64,000 nt of DNA from JAWLBM01 sp041687675. GTDB lineage: Bacteria > Pseudomonadota > Alphaproteobacteria > Rhizobiales > Pleomorphomonadaceae. The position numbers and the translations under genes are program-made. The DNA lies in contig JAWLBM010000010.1 of assembly GCA_041687675.1 (NCBI GenBank), positions 1 through 64,000 on the forward strand. Direction: 5' to 3'. Of the stretch, positions 7,685 to 16,544 are shown one piece after another. The notes beneath the pieces were generated by a model that had not been told where the DNA came from, searched no databases, and saw only the letters and a list, made by a program, of their open reading frames with translations. Each line of letters starts with the position of its first letter. The first letter of the stretch is position 1.

Positions 7685-8704
7685 ATGTCCAATATTCTCA
7701 GAGCTTCGCTGGCCGTGCTCGCCCTCGGCGCGGCCGCAGGCGCCGCGTCCGCGGCCGACGACACCCGAGTCGCCCTCGTTCCGGGCGGGCCGCACCCCTA
7801 TTTCGCCGCCTGGGAGCAGGCCGGGGCGGACGCCGCCCGCGACTTCGGCCTGGCCGCGGGTGACTACAAGGTTCCGCAGAAGTGGGAGCTGAGCCAGCAG
7901 AACCAGCTGCTCGAGAGCCTCGTCACCCAGGGCTACAACGGCTTCCTGGTGTTCCCCGGAGACCCGGTGGGCACCGTCAACATCGTCGGCGAGCTGGTCG
8001 ACAGCGGCGCCCCGGTGATCGCCGCCGCCGGCTGCCTGAAGGATCCCTCGCAGGCCGCCTTCTGCCTCGGCACCGACACCGGCAACTCGGCCTATATCGG
8101 CACCAAGGAACTCCTGAAGACCCTGCCGGGCACCAAGCGGATCGCCCACTTCACCGGCTTCCTCGTGGACCCGAACACGCAGCTTCGCATCGACGCGGTG
8201 CAGCGGGCGGCCGAGGAGGAAGGCGCCGAGGTGGTCCAGGTGATCGCCGATATCGACGCGCCGGAGCCGGCCGAGGAGAAGATCAACGCCTATCTCGCCG
8301 CCCATGCGGCGGACGTCGACGGCATCGTCACCACGGCCTGGGTGCCGGCGGTGGTCGCCGCCAACGCGCTCCGCAAGATCGGCGACAAGCGGATCCAGAT
8401 GGTCGGCATCGACCACGACGAGGTGGTGCTGCAGGCGATCAAGGACGGCTTCGTCCACGGCACCATGCTGCAGAACCCCTACGGCCAGGGCTACATCGGC
8501 ACCTTCGCGGTCGACCGGATGCGCAGCGGCTGCACCGTCAAGGCCGACGCCCCGTTCGGCTCCAACGCGCTGACCGACAAGTTCATCGACAGCGGCACCG
8601 TGTTCGTCGATGCTTCGCAGGTGGACAACTACGTGGCCGCGATGCAGGGCATCACCAAGGACCTGTTCGGGACCTTCGAGGCCACCTACCTCGACTGCCA
8701 GTGA
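7685..8704 (+). CDS. Periplasmic sugar-binding protein of an ABC importer
   Basis: 339-aa class I (ribose/LacI-like) binding protein, Peripla_BP_4 type. A signal peptide covers residues 1-23 (cleavage ASA|ADD). The mature protein starts TRVALVPGGPHPYFAAWEQAG, with the usual alternation of two Rossmann-like lobes (GYNGFLVFPGDP, GAPVIAAAGC, VDGIVTTAWVPAVV, IQMVGIDHDEV). GGGAGGA lies before the ATG. First gene of a plus-strand operon with two permeases and an ATPase, divergent from a GntR-led sugar operon. It delivers a sugar or sugar acid to the membrane complex. The ligand is unknown; the neighbouring enzymes suggest a pentose, a deoxyhexose or apiose/apionate-like compound. Confidence 0.87.
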   Translation: MSNILRASLAVLALGAAAGAASAADDTRVALVPGGPHPYFAAWEQAGADAARDFGLAAGDYKVPQKWELSQQNQLLESLVTQGYNGFLVFPGDPVGTVNIVGELVDSGAPVIAAAGCLKDPSQAAFCLGTDTGNSAYIGTKELLKTLPGTKRIAHFTGFLVDPNTQLRIDAVQRAAEEEGAEVVQVIADIDAPEPAEEKINAYLAAHAADVDGIVTTAWVPAVVAANALRKIGDKRIQMVGIDHDEVVLQAIKDGFVHGTMLQNPYGQGYIGTFAVDRMRSGCTVKADAPFGSNALTDKFIDSGTVFVDASQVDNYVAAMQGITKDLFGTFEATYLDCQ

Positions 8705-8802
8705 TCCCGTCGCGGATCACCGGGGCCCAGTAATCGGGCGGCCGCCGCTTCGCGCAAGCGTGCGGCGGCCGCCCGGACGGATGCCGGCGCGGGATCGCCG
8801 GC
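8701..8802. repeat. Cluster of three intergenic hairpins after the binding-protein gene
   Basis: Three inverted repeats follow one another: GTGATCC/GGATCAC (8701-8720, over the stop codon), a perfect 14-bp stem with arms 8735-8748 and 8762-8775, and GCCGGCG/CGCCGGC (about 8783-8802). They separate the binding-protein gene from the first permease gene. Such structures commonly protect the 5' mRNA segment so that binding protein exceeds membrane components; that role is inferred. Confidence 0.65.
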
Positions 8803-8864
8803 AAGGATGATCGAGGCCGCGCGGCCATGACCCGCGCCGCGGCGAGGGACCGGGGACACTCCAG

Positions 8865-9887
8865 ATGCAGGCCGACGAGACTTCGGCTCCCGCGCAACCG
8901 GCCGGCGGCTCGGCAGGGATGGCGCGCCTTCTCCTCACCAACGAGTTCGGGCTCCTCGTCCTGATCGTGGCGTTCGCAGCCATCTTCTACAGCCTGACGC
9001 CCGGTTTCCTCTCGAGCTTCAACCAGTTCGCGCTGGGGCGCACGGCCGCGGTCAACATCCTGATCGGCTTCTCGATGATGGCCGTCATCGTGACCGGCGG
9101 GCTCAACCTCGCGGTCGGCGCGATCGGCGCCTGCGCCGCCATGGCCTGCGGCTTCCTGATCGAGGTGGCGGGGCTGCCATGGCCGCTGGCGGTTCTCGGC
9201 GGGCTGGCGCTCGGCGCCGGGCTCGGCCTGCTCAACGGCTGGGCGGTGGTGGTGACCGGCCTGCACAGCTTCATCATCACGCTCGCCAGCATGAGCATCT
9301 TCTTCGGCGCGATGATCTTCCTCACCCGCGCCGAGTCCTACCGGGAGCTGCCGCCCGGATTTTCCGACTTCGGGCGGATGAAGATCCTCGGCGTGATCTC
9401 GCCGCTGTTCCTCGTCGCCGTCGCGGTCGGCGTCGCGCTGATCGTGCTCTACCGCTTCACCTCCGTCGGCCGGGAGATGCTGGCGGCCGGGGCGCGGCCG
9501 GAGGCGGCGGAGCTCTCCGGCGTCCGCGTCGGCCGGATCATCACCCTCTGCCACGGCCTCTCCGGCCTGATCGCCGCCGTCGCCGCGCTGCTGGTGGTGA
9601 CCCGCAACGGCGCGGCGATCCCGTCGATGGCCGGCCAGCTCGGCCAGGACTGGCTGCTGCCGGCCTTCCTCGGGCCGGTGCTCGGCGGCACCCTCCTCAC
9701 CGGCGGCCGCGTCTCCGTGGTCGGCACCTTCCTCGGGGCCCTGCTCGTCACCATGCTCACCAACGGCCTCCTGCTGCAGCAGGTCGGCGAGTTCTGGATC
9801 CAGTCCGTCCTCGGCCTGCTGCTCCTCCTCGCCGTGTTCATGGACAAGGGGCGTCGCGCCTTCCTGGCCAGCCGGAGGATGGTCTGA
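8865..9887 (+). CDS. Sugar ABC transporter permease (RbsC-like), first
   Basis: 340-aa integral membrane protein of the branched-chain/RbsC permease family, with about nine or ten hydrophobic segments. Family landmarks are the LNLAVGAIGA segment, GLLNGWAVVVTGLHSFIITLASMSI, and the cytoplasmic coupling loop TSVGREMLAAGARPEAAELSGVRV that contacts the ATPase. Its stop overlaps the start of the second permease by one base (TGATG). It probably pairs as a heterodimer with that second permease. Expressed from the importer operon behind the hairpin cluster. Confidence 0.87.
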   Translation: MQADETSAPAQPAGGSAGMARLLLTNEFGLLVLIVAFAAIFYSLTPGFLSSFNQFALGRTAAVNILIGFSMMAVIVTGGLNLAVGAIGACAAMACGFLIEVAGLPWPLAVLGGLALGAGLGLLNGWAVVVTGLHSFIITLASMSIFFGAMIFLTRAESYRELPPGFSDFGRMKILGVISPLFLVAVAVGVALIVLYRFTSVGREMLAAGARPEAAELSGVRVGRIITLCHGLSGLIAAVAALLVVTRNGAAIPSMAGQLGQDWLLPAFLGPVLGGTLLTGGRVSVVGTFLGALLVTMLTNGLLLQQVGEFWIQSVLGLLLLLAVFMDKGRRAFLASRRMV

Positions 9888-10858
9888 TGCCGGTGCTGTC
9901 GCAGGTCTCCCGCACCGACTGGTTCGGCCCGCTCCTCGTCACCGTCGCCGCCATCGTCCTGATCGGCAGCCTGAACCCGGCGTTCCTGTCGCCCTTCAAC
10001 ATCCAGATCCTGCTTCAGGCGATCGCCATCAACGCGCTGATCGCGCTGTCGCAGATGATCATCATCGCGATCGGCCAGATGAACCTCTCCGTCGGCGCGA
10101 TCGGCGGCCTGGCGGCGATCAGCTTCGCCGGGATGATGGAGGTCTGGGGCCTCCCCGCCCCCGCCGCCGCGGTGCTCGCGCTCGCGGTCGGCCTCGCGGC
10201 CGGGCTCGTCAACGGCGTGATCATCGCCGCCACGGGCATCTCCGCCTTCGTGATCACCCTGGCGACGCTGTCGCTCTACAAGGGCATCAACCTCGGCATC
10301 ACCGAGGCGCAGCCGTTCTATGGCATCCCAGAGGGGGTGAAGGCCTTCGGCAACGCCGTCTTCCTCGGCCCGGTGCCGACCGTGTTCATCCCCACCGCCA
10401 TCGTCGCCGTCGCGCTCTGGTTCACGCTGTCGCGGCTTCACATCGGCCGCGCGATCCTGGCCACGGGCGGCAACGAGCACGCCGCGGAACTCTCCGGCAT
10501 CTCGGTCCCCTCGACCATCGTGGCGGCCCACGCCATCTCGGGCCTGCTCGCGGCCGGCGCCGGCATCCTGCTGGTGGCGAGGCTGCAGATCGGCCAGCCC
10601 TCCATTGGCGACGACTGGCTGATCCTCTCCTTCGCCGCGCCGGTGATCGGCGGGGCGATCCTCTCCGGCGGCCATGTCAGCGTCGCCGGCACCCTGCTCG
10701 GCGTCGCGATCGTGGCGATCATCACGCAGGCGCTGGTGCTCTTCAACATCGACCCCTACCTCGTCCAGGTCATGCTCGGCGCCCTCATCCTCTGGGCCGT
10801 CGGCATCAACCGCCTGCGCGAGGTGCGGCTCCAGAGGTCGGCGGTGCGCATCCCATGA
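9887..10858 (+). CDS. Sugar ABC transporter permease (RbsC-like), second
   Basis: 323-aa RbsC-family membrane protein. Landmarks are MNLSVGAIGGLAAISFA, AGLVNGVIIAATGISAFVITLATLSL and the coupling loop LHIGRAILATGGNEHAAELSGI. It overlaps its upstream partner by one base and the ATPase gene by four (ATGA), indicating tight translational coupling. Similar to but clearly distinct from the first permease, so the channel is presumably a heterodimer, unlike RbsC. Confidence 0.87.
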   Translation: MPVLSQVSRTDWFGPLLVTVAAIVLIGSLNPAFLSPFNIQILLQAIAINALIALSQMIIIAIGQMNLSVGAIGGLAAISFAGMMEVWGLPAPAAAVLALAVGLAAGLVNGVIIAATGISAFVITLATLSLYKGINLGITEAQPFYGIPEGVKAFGNAVFLGPVPTVFIPTAIVAVALWFTLSRLHIGRAILATGGNEHAAELSGISVPSTIVAAHAISGLLAAGAGILLVARLQIGQPSIGDDWLILSFAAPVIGGAILSGGHVSVAGTLLGVAIVAIITQALVLFNIDPYLVQVMLGALILWAVGINRLREVRLQRSAVRIP

Positions 10859-12423
10859 CGACCGGCGCCGTGTTCGAAGCCCGCGACATCCGCAAGACCT
10901 TCCCGGGCGTGGTCGCCCTCGACAGCGTCTCGCTGACGCTGGAGCCGGGCTCGATCCACGCCCTCCTCGGCGAGAACGGGGCCGGCAAGTCGACGCTGAT
11001 CAAGGTGATCACCGGCGTGCACCAGCCGGACTCGGGCACCCTCCTCCTCGACGGGCGGCAGGTCGCCTTCCACGGCGCCCGCGCCGCGCGGGTCCACGGC
11101 ATCGGCGTCGTGCACCAGGAGCGCAACCTGATCCCGCGCTTCTCGATCGCGGAGAACATCTCGCTGGAACGCTTCGGCGCCGGCATGCTCAAGCTGGTCG
11201 ACCGCGCCGAGGTCGAGCGCGAGGCCCGCCGCTGGCTCGACCTCCTCGAGTTCGACGTCGACCCCTCGACCCCGGTCTCCCGCCTCAGCGTCGCCAAGAT
11301 GCAGCTGGTGGAGATCGCCCGGGCCCTCTCCGCCCGCTCGCGGGTGCTGCTCCTCGACGAGCCGACCGCGTCTCTCACCCCGCACGAGACCGAGACCCTC
11401 TTCCGCCTCCTGAAGCGGCTGAGGGACGACGGCGCGGGGATCATCTTCGTCAGCCACAAGCTGGAGGAGGTGCAGGAGATCTGCGACCGCGTCACCGTTC
11501 TCCGCGACGGCCGCAACGCCTGCGAGAGCCGGCCGATGGAGGGGCTCGACCGGCAGGACATCGTCCGGATGATGATCGGCCGCAGCGAGCTGATCGCCGA
11601 CCATGCGCGCCCGGACCACGGCCAGCGCCCGGTCGCCCTGGCGCTAGAGAAGGTCTCCACCGACGTCGGCCACCGGGACATCGACCTCAAGGTCCGCGAG
11701 GGCGAGATCGTCGGCCTCTACGGGCTGGTCGGGGCCGGGCGGACGGAACTCGCCAAGGCGCTGATCGGGCACTTCCATGTCACCGGCGGGTCGGTCCGCG
11801 TCCACGGCGAGGAGGTAAAGATCCGCTCCGTGGCCGAGGCGATCCACCGCCACCGGATCGGCTACGTCAGCGAGGACCGCAAGCAGGACGGCCTGATCCT
11901 CATCCACTCCGTGCTCGACAACACCGGGATGGCGGTGTGGCGGCGCCTCGCCGGCGCCCTCGGCCTGCTCGCCGACCGGACGGTGCGGACCGCCGTCGAG
12001 CCGTCCATCCGCAAGCTCGAGGTGCGCACGCCGTCGCTGTCGCAGCTCGTCGGCAACCTCTCCGGCGGCAACCAGCAGAAGGTGAGCGTCGCCAAGTGGC
12101 TGGTCGCCGGCGTCCGCATCCTGATCGTCGACGAGCCGTCGGTCGGCATCGACATCAAGACCAAGGCCTACCTGCACGACCTCCTGAGGGATCTCTCCGA
12201 CCAGGGCACGGCGATCTTGCTGATCACCAGCGACATGCCCGAGATGATCGCCCTCGCCGACCGCATCGTGGTGATGAACGACTACCGGATCCGCGGCGAG
12301 GTCCGCAACACCCGCGACTACCAGGCGATGAGCCAGTCGATCATGGACTTCATCCACGAGGCCGACGACGGCAGCCTGCCGGAGACCCCCGCGCCGGCCG
12401 GCGCCCGGCCCGAGCCCGCCTGA
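10855..12423 (+). CDS. Sugar ABC transporter ATP-binding protein, tandem NBDs (RbsA-like)
   Basis: 522-aa ATPase with two nucleotide-binding domains. NBD1 has Walker A GENGAGKST (about residues 39-47), a non-canonical signature (RLSVAKMQLVEIARAL) and Walker B LLLDEPTASL. NBD2 has a degenerate Walker A (GLVGAGRTEL), the canonical signature NLSGGNQQK and Walker B LIVDEPSVGID. This asymmetric arrangement is normal for the ribose/xylose importer family. Last gene of the importer operon, overlapping the second permease by 4 bp. A terminator-like hairpin follows. Confidence 0.9.
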   Translation: MTTGAVFEARDIRKTFPGVVALDSVSLTLEPGSIHALLGENGAGKSTLIKVITGVHQPDSGTLLLDGRQVAFHGARAARVHGIGVVHQERNLIPRFSIAENISLERFGAGMLKLVDRAEVEREARRWLDLLEFDVDPSTPVSRLSVAKMQLVEIARALSARSRVLLLDEPTASLTPHETETLFRLLKRLRDDGAGIIFVSHKLEEVQEICDRVTVLRDGRNACESRPMEGLDRQDIVRMMIGRSELIADHARPDHGQRPVALALEKVSTDVGHRDIDLKVREGEIVGLYGLVGAGRTELAKALIGHFHVTGGSVRVHGEEVKIRSVAEAIHRHRIGYVSEDRKQDGLILIHSVLDNTGMAVWRRLAGALGLLADRTVRTAVEPSIRKLEVRTPSLSQLVGNLSGGNQQKVSVAKWLVAGVRILIVDEPSVGIDIKTKAYLHDLLRDLSDQGTAILLITSDMPEMIALADRIVVMNDYRIRGEVRNTRDYQAMSQSIMDFIHEADDGSLPETPAPAGARPEPA

Positions 12424-12453
12424 CCGGGCGCTCGCCCGCCGACTGGAAAGGCA

Positions 12454-12484
12454 AGGCCGGGGACGCGCCCGGCGCCCCCGGCCT
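12454..12484. terminator. Bidirectional terminator-like hairpin
   Basis: AGGCCGGGG pairs with CCCCGGCCT across a 13-base loop, in the 93-bp gap between the convergent importer operon and the DenD-like gene. There is no T-run, as expected at this GC content, so termination is inferred from position. Confidence 0.5.
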
Positions 12485-12516
12485 CTTCAATTGGCCACCG
12501 TGCAAGGCGGCCCGGC

Positions 12517-13506
12517 TCAGGCCGGCAGCTTGCCGCCGAGCTCGTCCTCGACGTGGATGCGGATGATCTCGTCGAAGGAGGCGTCGGGCACGAAGCCTAG
12601 GTCCAGCGCGCGGCGTGGCTCGAAGTCGCGCGGCCATCCGGCGACGATCTTGCGGATCATCGGGTCCGGCTCGCGGCGGATGAGGGCGACCGCGCGGTCG
12701 CCGGCGACCCGCCTCAGCGCCTCGATCTGCTCGCCGACGGTGGCCGAGAGCCCGGGCATGTTGAGCGTCCGCCGGTTGCCGAGGAGGGAGAGGTCCAGTT
12801 CCGCCGCGCGCTGCAGGAACCCGACCGCCCGGCGCGGGCTGACGTGCCAGTGGCGGACATCCTCGTCCACCGGAAGCACCGCCTCCTTGCCCGAGAGCGG
12901 CTCGCGCAGGATGTTCGAGAAGAAGCCCGAGGCGGCCTTGTTGGGCTTGCCCGGTCGGACGCAGACCGTCGGCAGGCGGATCCCGATGCCGTCGAGGAAG
13001 CCCTTGCGGCTGTAGTCGGCGAGCAGCAACTCGCCCATCGCCTTCTGGGCGCCGTAGCTGGTCAGCGGCGTCTGGAAGAACTCGTCGCCGATCTTTTCCG
13101 GGAACGGCGCGCCGAAGACCGCGATCGACGAGGTGAACACCACGCGCGGCTTGTAGGGCTCGCGCATGCCCTCCTGTCGGATCGCCTCGAACAGGTGGCG
13201 GGTCCCGTCGAGGTTGATCTGGTAGCCCTTGTCGAAGTCGAGCTCGGCTTCGCCGGAGACGATGGCGGCGAGGTGGAAGATGACGTCGGGCCGGGCGGCG
13301 ACGAGATCGCGGGTGGTCTCCGGCCGGGCGATGTCGCCGGAGGAGAGCACGACCTCGCCGGCGAAGCCCGGCGGCGCCGCCGGGTCCACCATGTCCATGA
13401 GCGTCAGCCTGTCGACCGGCGCGCCGGCGAGCGTGTTGTCGCGGCCGATGGCCTCCGCCAGCTTGCGGCCGACCATTCCCGCGGCGCCGATGATGAGAAC
13501 GTGCAT
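12517..13506 (-). CDS. denD: NAD-dependent epimerase/dehydratase family, D-erythronate dehydrogenase-like
   Basis: 329-aa extended short-chain dehydrogenase. The NAD-binding motif is G7-A-A-G-M-V-G13 and the catalytic Tyr151-x-x-x-Lys155 lies in SYGAQK, with Ser126/127 before it. It closely resembles DenD, which oxidises D-erythronate at C2 in the DenD/OtnC/OtnI four-carbon acid pathway. The ATG at 13506 is preferred to a TTG two codons earlier because AGGAAGG lies 7 bases upstream. It lies 24 bp downstream of the lactonase-like gene in a GntR-led operon. The true substrate may be apionate, erythronate or a related branched or short acid. Confidence 0.75.
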   Translation of the reverse strand: MHVLIIGAAGMVGRKLAEAIGRDNTLAGAPVDRLTLMDMVDPAAPPGFAGEVVLSSGDIARPETTRDLVAARPDVIFHLAAIVSGEAELDFDKGYQINLDGTRHLFEAIRQEGMREPYKPRVVFTSSIAVFGAPFPEKIGDEFFQTPLTSYGAQKAMGELLLADYSRKGFLDGIGIRLPTVCVRPGKPNKAASGFFSNILREPLSGKEAVLPVDEDVRHWHVSPRRAVGFLQRAAELDLSLLGNRRTLNMPGLSATVGEQIEALRRVAGDRAVALIRREPDPMIRKIVAGWPRDFEPRRALDLGFVPDASFDEIIRIHVEDELGGKLPA

Positions 13507-13530
13507 AGACAAGCCTTCCTGCTCTGTTGA

Positions 13531-15468
13531 TCAATCCGCCATGAGCCGCAATACGGCGTAGGCGTCGAGGGTGAGGGTGCGCCCTCCCCCGAAGGGCTCC
13601 GGATGGTCGAGCCGGCCGCGGTCGCGGGCGGCCTCGACGAAGCTGTCGGCGTCGAGCCGCGCCAGCGCGGCGACGTCGAAGCCGGTCTCCACGGTCTGCG
13701 GCTCGCCGGTGAGGTTGGCGAGCCAGACCTCCACGCCCCGGTCGGTGTCGGCCGCCAGGCCGATCACGTCCTGGGTGCGCGAGATCTCGAGCGCGCGGAG
13801 CCGCGCGCCCTTCAGCCGGGCTAGGCCCTTCAGCACGTGGAAGACCGGGTAGACGCCGCCGTGCTCGGCGAACCAGGGCTGCGGCAGGCCCATGTCGGCG
13901 GCCACCGCCCCGTGCGCGCCGACGGGCTCGCCGAGCGCGATCGCCGAGGCGCCGCCATAGGCGAGGCGGGCGAAGTAGCCGAGGTAGAAGGTGGCGCCGA
14001 GGAGCCCGCGCTGCCGCGGGTCGTTGCGGTTCATCGCCTGGCGGAGGTTGTCCGGGTTCTCCTTCGGCGCCGAGCCGTAGGGATTGCTGCGCATGCCGAT
14101 CGTGGACGGTCCGACGGCCCAGGGCTTGGCCTCGGCAATCGCCTGGACGCTCCTGGCGATCGAGGGCATCGCCTGCAGCGACTCGTTGACCGAGCGGTCG
14201 TCGCCCGCGTGCACCAGCGCGGCGGTGGTGAAGCTGACGATGTCCAGCTTGTCGGTCGGCGGCCGCTTGCGGTTGAGCTCGGTGAAGTAGCTGAACATCC
14301 CGCCGCCGACCAGCACCCCGGGAAAGGCCCTGCGGGTCGCCTCGTACATCTCGGCCGCGGGCGGCGCCGGGGGCCAGGGATTGCCCGGCAGCGTGCTCTT
14401 CAGGTCCGCGGCCGGGGAGACCATCACCACCTTGAACGGAGAGCCCATCGCCGCAGCGATCTCGCCGAGCGCCGCGATCTCCTCGGCATAGCCCTCCACC
14501 GAGGTGACGACAGCCTCCAGCCAGGGGCTCGCCCCCATCGCCTGCGCCACCTCGACCGCTACCTCGAGGGTCCTCCGGTCGTGGCCGCGGCGCGGGTCGT
14601 GGTGGCAGATGAGATAAGCGATGCCGAGGTCGGCCAGCGCGTCCCTGGCCTTGAGCGCGGCGGCCGTGCCGTCCGGGTCGAGCCCCAGCCCAAGCGGCGG
14701 GACCTTGCCGGCTTCGCCGCCGACGCCGACGCGCACAGGTTCGGAGCCCGCCTCCCGCGGCGCCTCGCCCGTCACGGTGAGGGCGATGCTCTGCTCGAGC
14801 CGCTCGCCCTTCGCCAGCCTGTAGGGCCAGGGCAGCGCCAGCGGGCGGACGTAGGTCTTGTAGGAGGCGTCGGTCCAGTTGCGCTGGTCCTCCATCTCGA
14901 AGGTGTCGCCCTCCATCCGGCAGGCGACCTCGAGCCCCTCGGTCCAGTGGGTGAGCCGGCGGAGGTCCATCATCGGCTGGACCGGGTCGATCAGGTCGGG
15001 GAAGCGGTCCCGCACCACCCGGCCGTCGACGTGCTCGATCTCCACCGCCTCCCCGGCGACGCCGTCGATCGGGTGCAGGATGACGAAGCCGGTGCGGTTG
15101 GTGAGGAAGTCGGTCTCGGCCGTCCCCGTCGCCGAGAACACCAGCCGCCCGGAGGCGTCGCCCTCGATCCGCGCCTCGTAGGCGAAGGCCTGGGCGGCGT
15201 CGGCGGTGCGGGCCCGGTAGGTGACGGTGAAGCGATCGCCGGTCTCCTCGACCTCGAGGTCGTCGATCCTCGGACCGTAGGTTCCCCAGTCCTTGTCGCG
15301 GACGATGAAGGAGATGGCGCGCATCACCTCCACCCCGCCGAAGCGGATGTAGCGGAGATTCCCCGCCTCCAGCTCCGCGGTGAGCGGGCCGGCGCTGAGC
15401 AGGCGCGGCGGGGCGACGGGCTCGTCGGTGCCGAAGAGCCGGATCGATCGACTGGGCTGGCCGGTCAT
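13531..15468 (-). CDS. apnL: D-apionate lactonase-like protein (ApnL family)
   Basis: 645-aa protein without a signal peptide. It has an N-terminal beta-rich domain (LFGTDEPV, LEAGNLRYIRFGGVEVMRAISFIVRDKDWGTY), a central TIM-barrel-like part (about residues 270-520) and a C-terminal beta domain (WLANLTGEPQ, LDAYAVLRL). I recognise this layout as the D-apionate lactonase family, which hydrolyses D-apionolactone in D-apiose catabolism; I cannot point to catalytic residues. AAGGAGG sits before the ATG at 15468. It is downstream of a GntR gene and upstream of a DenD-like dehydrogenase gene. It may serve as the lactonase for products of the aldo/keto reductase encoded nearby. Confidence 0.7.
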   Translation of the reverse strand: MTGQPSRSIRLFGTDEPVAPPRLLSAGPLTAELEAGNLRYIRFGGVEVMRAISFIVRDKDWGTYGPRIDDLEVEETGDRFTVTYRARTADAAQAFAYEARIEGDASGRLVFSATGTAETDFLTNRTGFVILHPIDGVAGEAVEIEHVDGRVVRDRFPDLIDPVQPMMDLRRLTHWTEGLEVACRMEGDTFEMEDQRNWTDASYKTYVRPLALPWPYRLAKGERLEQSIALTVTGEAPREAGSEPVRVGVGGEAGKVPPLGLGLDPDGTAAALKARDALADLGIAYLICHHDPRRGHDRRTLEVAVEVAQAMGASPWLEAVVTSVEGYAEEIAALGEIAAAMGSPFKVVMVSPAADLKSTLPGNPWPPAPPAAEMYEATRRAFPGVLVGGGMFSYFTELNRKRPPTDKLDIVSFTTAALVHAGDDRSVNESLQAMPSIARSVQAIAEAKPWAVGPSTIGMRSNPYGSAPKENPDNLRQAMNRNDPRQRGLLGATFYLGYFARLAYGGASAIALGEPVGAHGAVAADMGLPQPWFAEHGGVYPVFHVLKGLARLKGARLRALEISRTQDVIGLAADTDRGVEVWLANLTGEPQTVETGFDVAALARLDADSFVEAARDRGRLDHPEPFGGGRTLTLDAYAVLRLMAD

Positions 15469-15557
15469 GGGTGCCTCCTTCGCTGAGGGGCGGTCGCCGC
15501 GACCGCCATGGGCAGGGTACTCCGTCGCGTCAACATGGTCCCCTCCTCCCGGATGCC

Positions 15558-16319
15558 TCACGCCGTCCCCTTGCCCGTGCGGGCGAGCAGCCTGCGCGTC
15601 GAGGCGTAGATCCGCTCCTCGTGGGCGGCGAAGGCGGCCATGGCGGCCGCCCGGTCCCGCTTCTCGAGCGCGTCGACGATGGCTGCGTGGTCCGACACGC
15701 TGTTGGCGATGGCCCCCGGCTGCGACACGGCGCGCCGACGATGCTCCATCATGTAGGTGTAGAGGTCGGTGACGATGTCGGCGAGCAGCGGATTGCGGCA
15801 GGCGCGATAGATGGTGACGTGGAACTCCCGGTCCGAGATCAGGAAGCGGACCGGGTCGTCCAGGCAGTCGGCCTGCGCCTCCAGTGACCGCCTCAGCCGG
15901 TCGAGGGCCTCCTCGGGGAACGCCTCGGCGGCGTCGCCCACCACCTGCTGCTCGATCAGAAGCCGCGCCTCGTGCACCGCCTCGACATCGTAGCTGTCGA
16001 CGTCGAGGCGGTTGGTGATGCCGACCGCCATGCCGGAGAAATCGGTGCTGGCCACCCGGGTGCGGCTGCCGTGGGCGACGTCGAGGATCCCCCTCGCCGC
16101 CAGCGCCTGGATCGCCCCGCGCACGGTCTCGCGGCTGACCGACAGGGCCGCCGCCAGTTCGCGCTCGCCCGGAAGCTCGTCGCCGACGGACATGACGCCG
16201 GATGCGATCAGCGCCGCCAGCTTGTCGGCGATGACGTCCTTCATCGTCCGGCGCTCGAGCGACCGGCCGAGACCCGTCGTGCTGTCGAGCAGCAGCCTGT
16301 GCGCGACCCCCGGCCCCAC
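15558..16319 (-). CDS. GntR-family regulator, FadR/FCD type, of the apionate-lactonase operon
   Basis: 253-aa regulator. The winged helix is at about residues 20-90 (VIADKLAALIASGV, DELPGERELAAALSVSRETVRGAI), then an FCD domain (DREFHVTIYRAC, SDHAAIVDALEKRD, AAFAAHEERI). The frame is open to an ATG at 16379, but GTG 16319 has a strong GGAGGGGGA 5 bases upstream, and a CTGGTC/GACCAG palindrome lies just before it, so I take 16319. The gene is the first of a minus-strand operon with the lactonase-like and DenD-like genes, which it probably represses together with itself. Distinct from the other two GntR proteins in the window. Confidence 0.82.
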   Translation of the reverse strand: MGPGVAHRLLLDSTTGLGRSLERRTMKDVIADKLAALIASGVMSVGDELPGERELAAALSVSRETVRGAIQALAARGILDVAHGSRTRVASTDFSGMAVGITNRLDVDSYDVEAVHEARLLIEQQVVGDAAEAFPEEALDRLRRSLEAQADCLDDPVRFLISDREFHVTIYRACRNPLLADIVTDLYTYMMEHRRRAVSQPGAIANSVSDHAAIVDALEKRDRAAAMAAFAAHEERIYASTRRLLARTGKGTA

Positions 16320-16342
16320 CGGCGTCCCCCTCCGCTGACCCG

Positions 16343-16363
16343 CTGGTCCATCCAGCAGACCAG
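16343..16363. promoter_or_regulatory. Putative GntR operator, CTGGTC-N9-GACCAG
   Basis: Inverted repeat with a T-G-G-T-C half-site typical of FadR-subfamily operators, 24-44 bases before the GTG start of the GntR gene. If right, it supports autoregulation and the shorter start. Inferred from symmetry and position. Confidence 0.45.
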
Positions 16364-16544
16364 TCGAGGAGACGTGCATACCCTGCGGATGTCAACACCG
16401 CCGTCGCCGAAAACCGGAGGTCCGCCGGCAGTCTCCTGCGGCTCGAACAGGCAGAAAGATGGTGCAGATCGAGTGGAACCCGGCGGTCTCCTGCGCGTTG
16501 CCTCCCGTCGTACGGCCACCCCGGCCGCAGCGGAAAGCTTCCCC

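Noticed and set aside
13531..16398. A single 955-codon protein spanning the GntR and lactonase regions
   Set aside because: The upstream part is an out-of-frame reading of the GntR gene; the lactonase has its own AAGGAGG and ATG at 15468.
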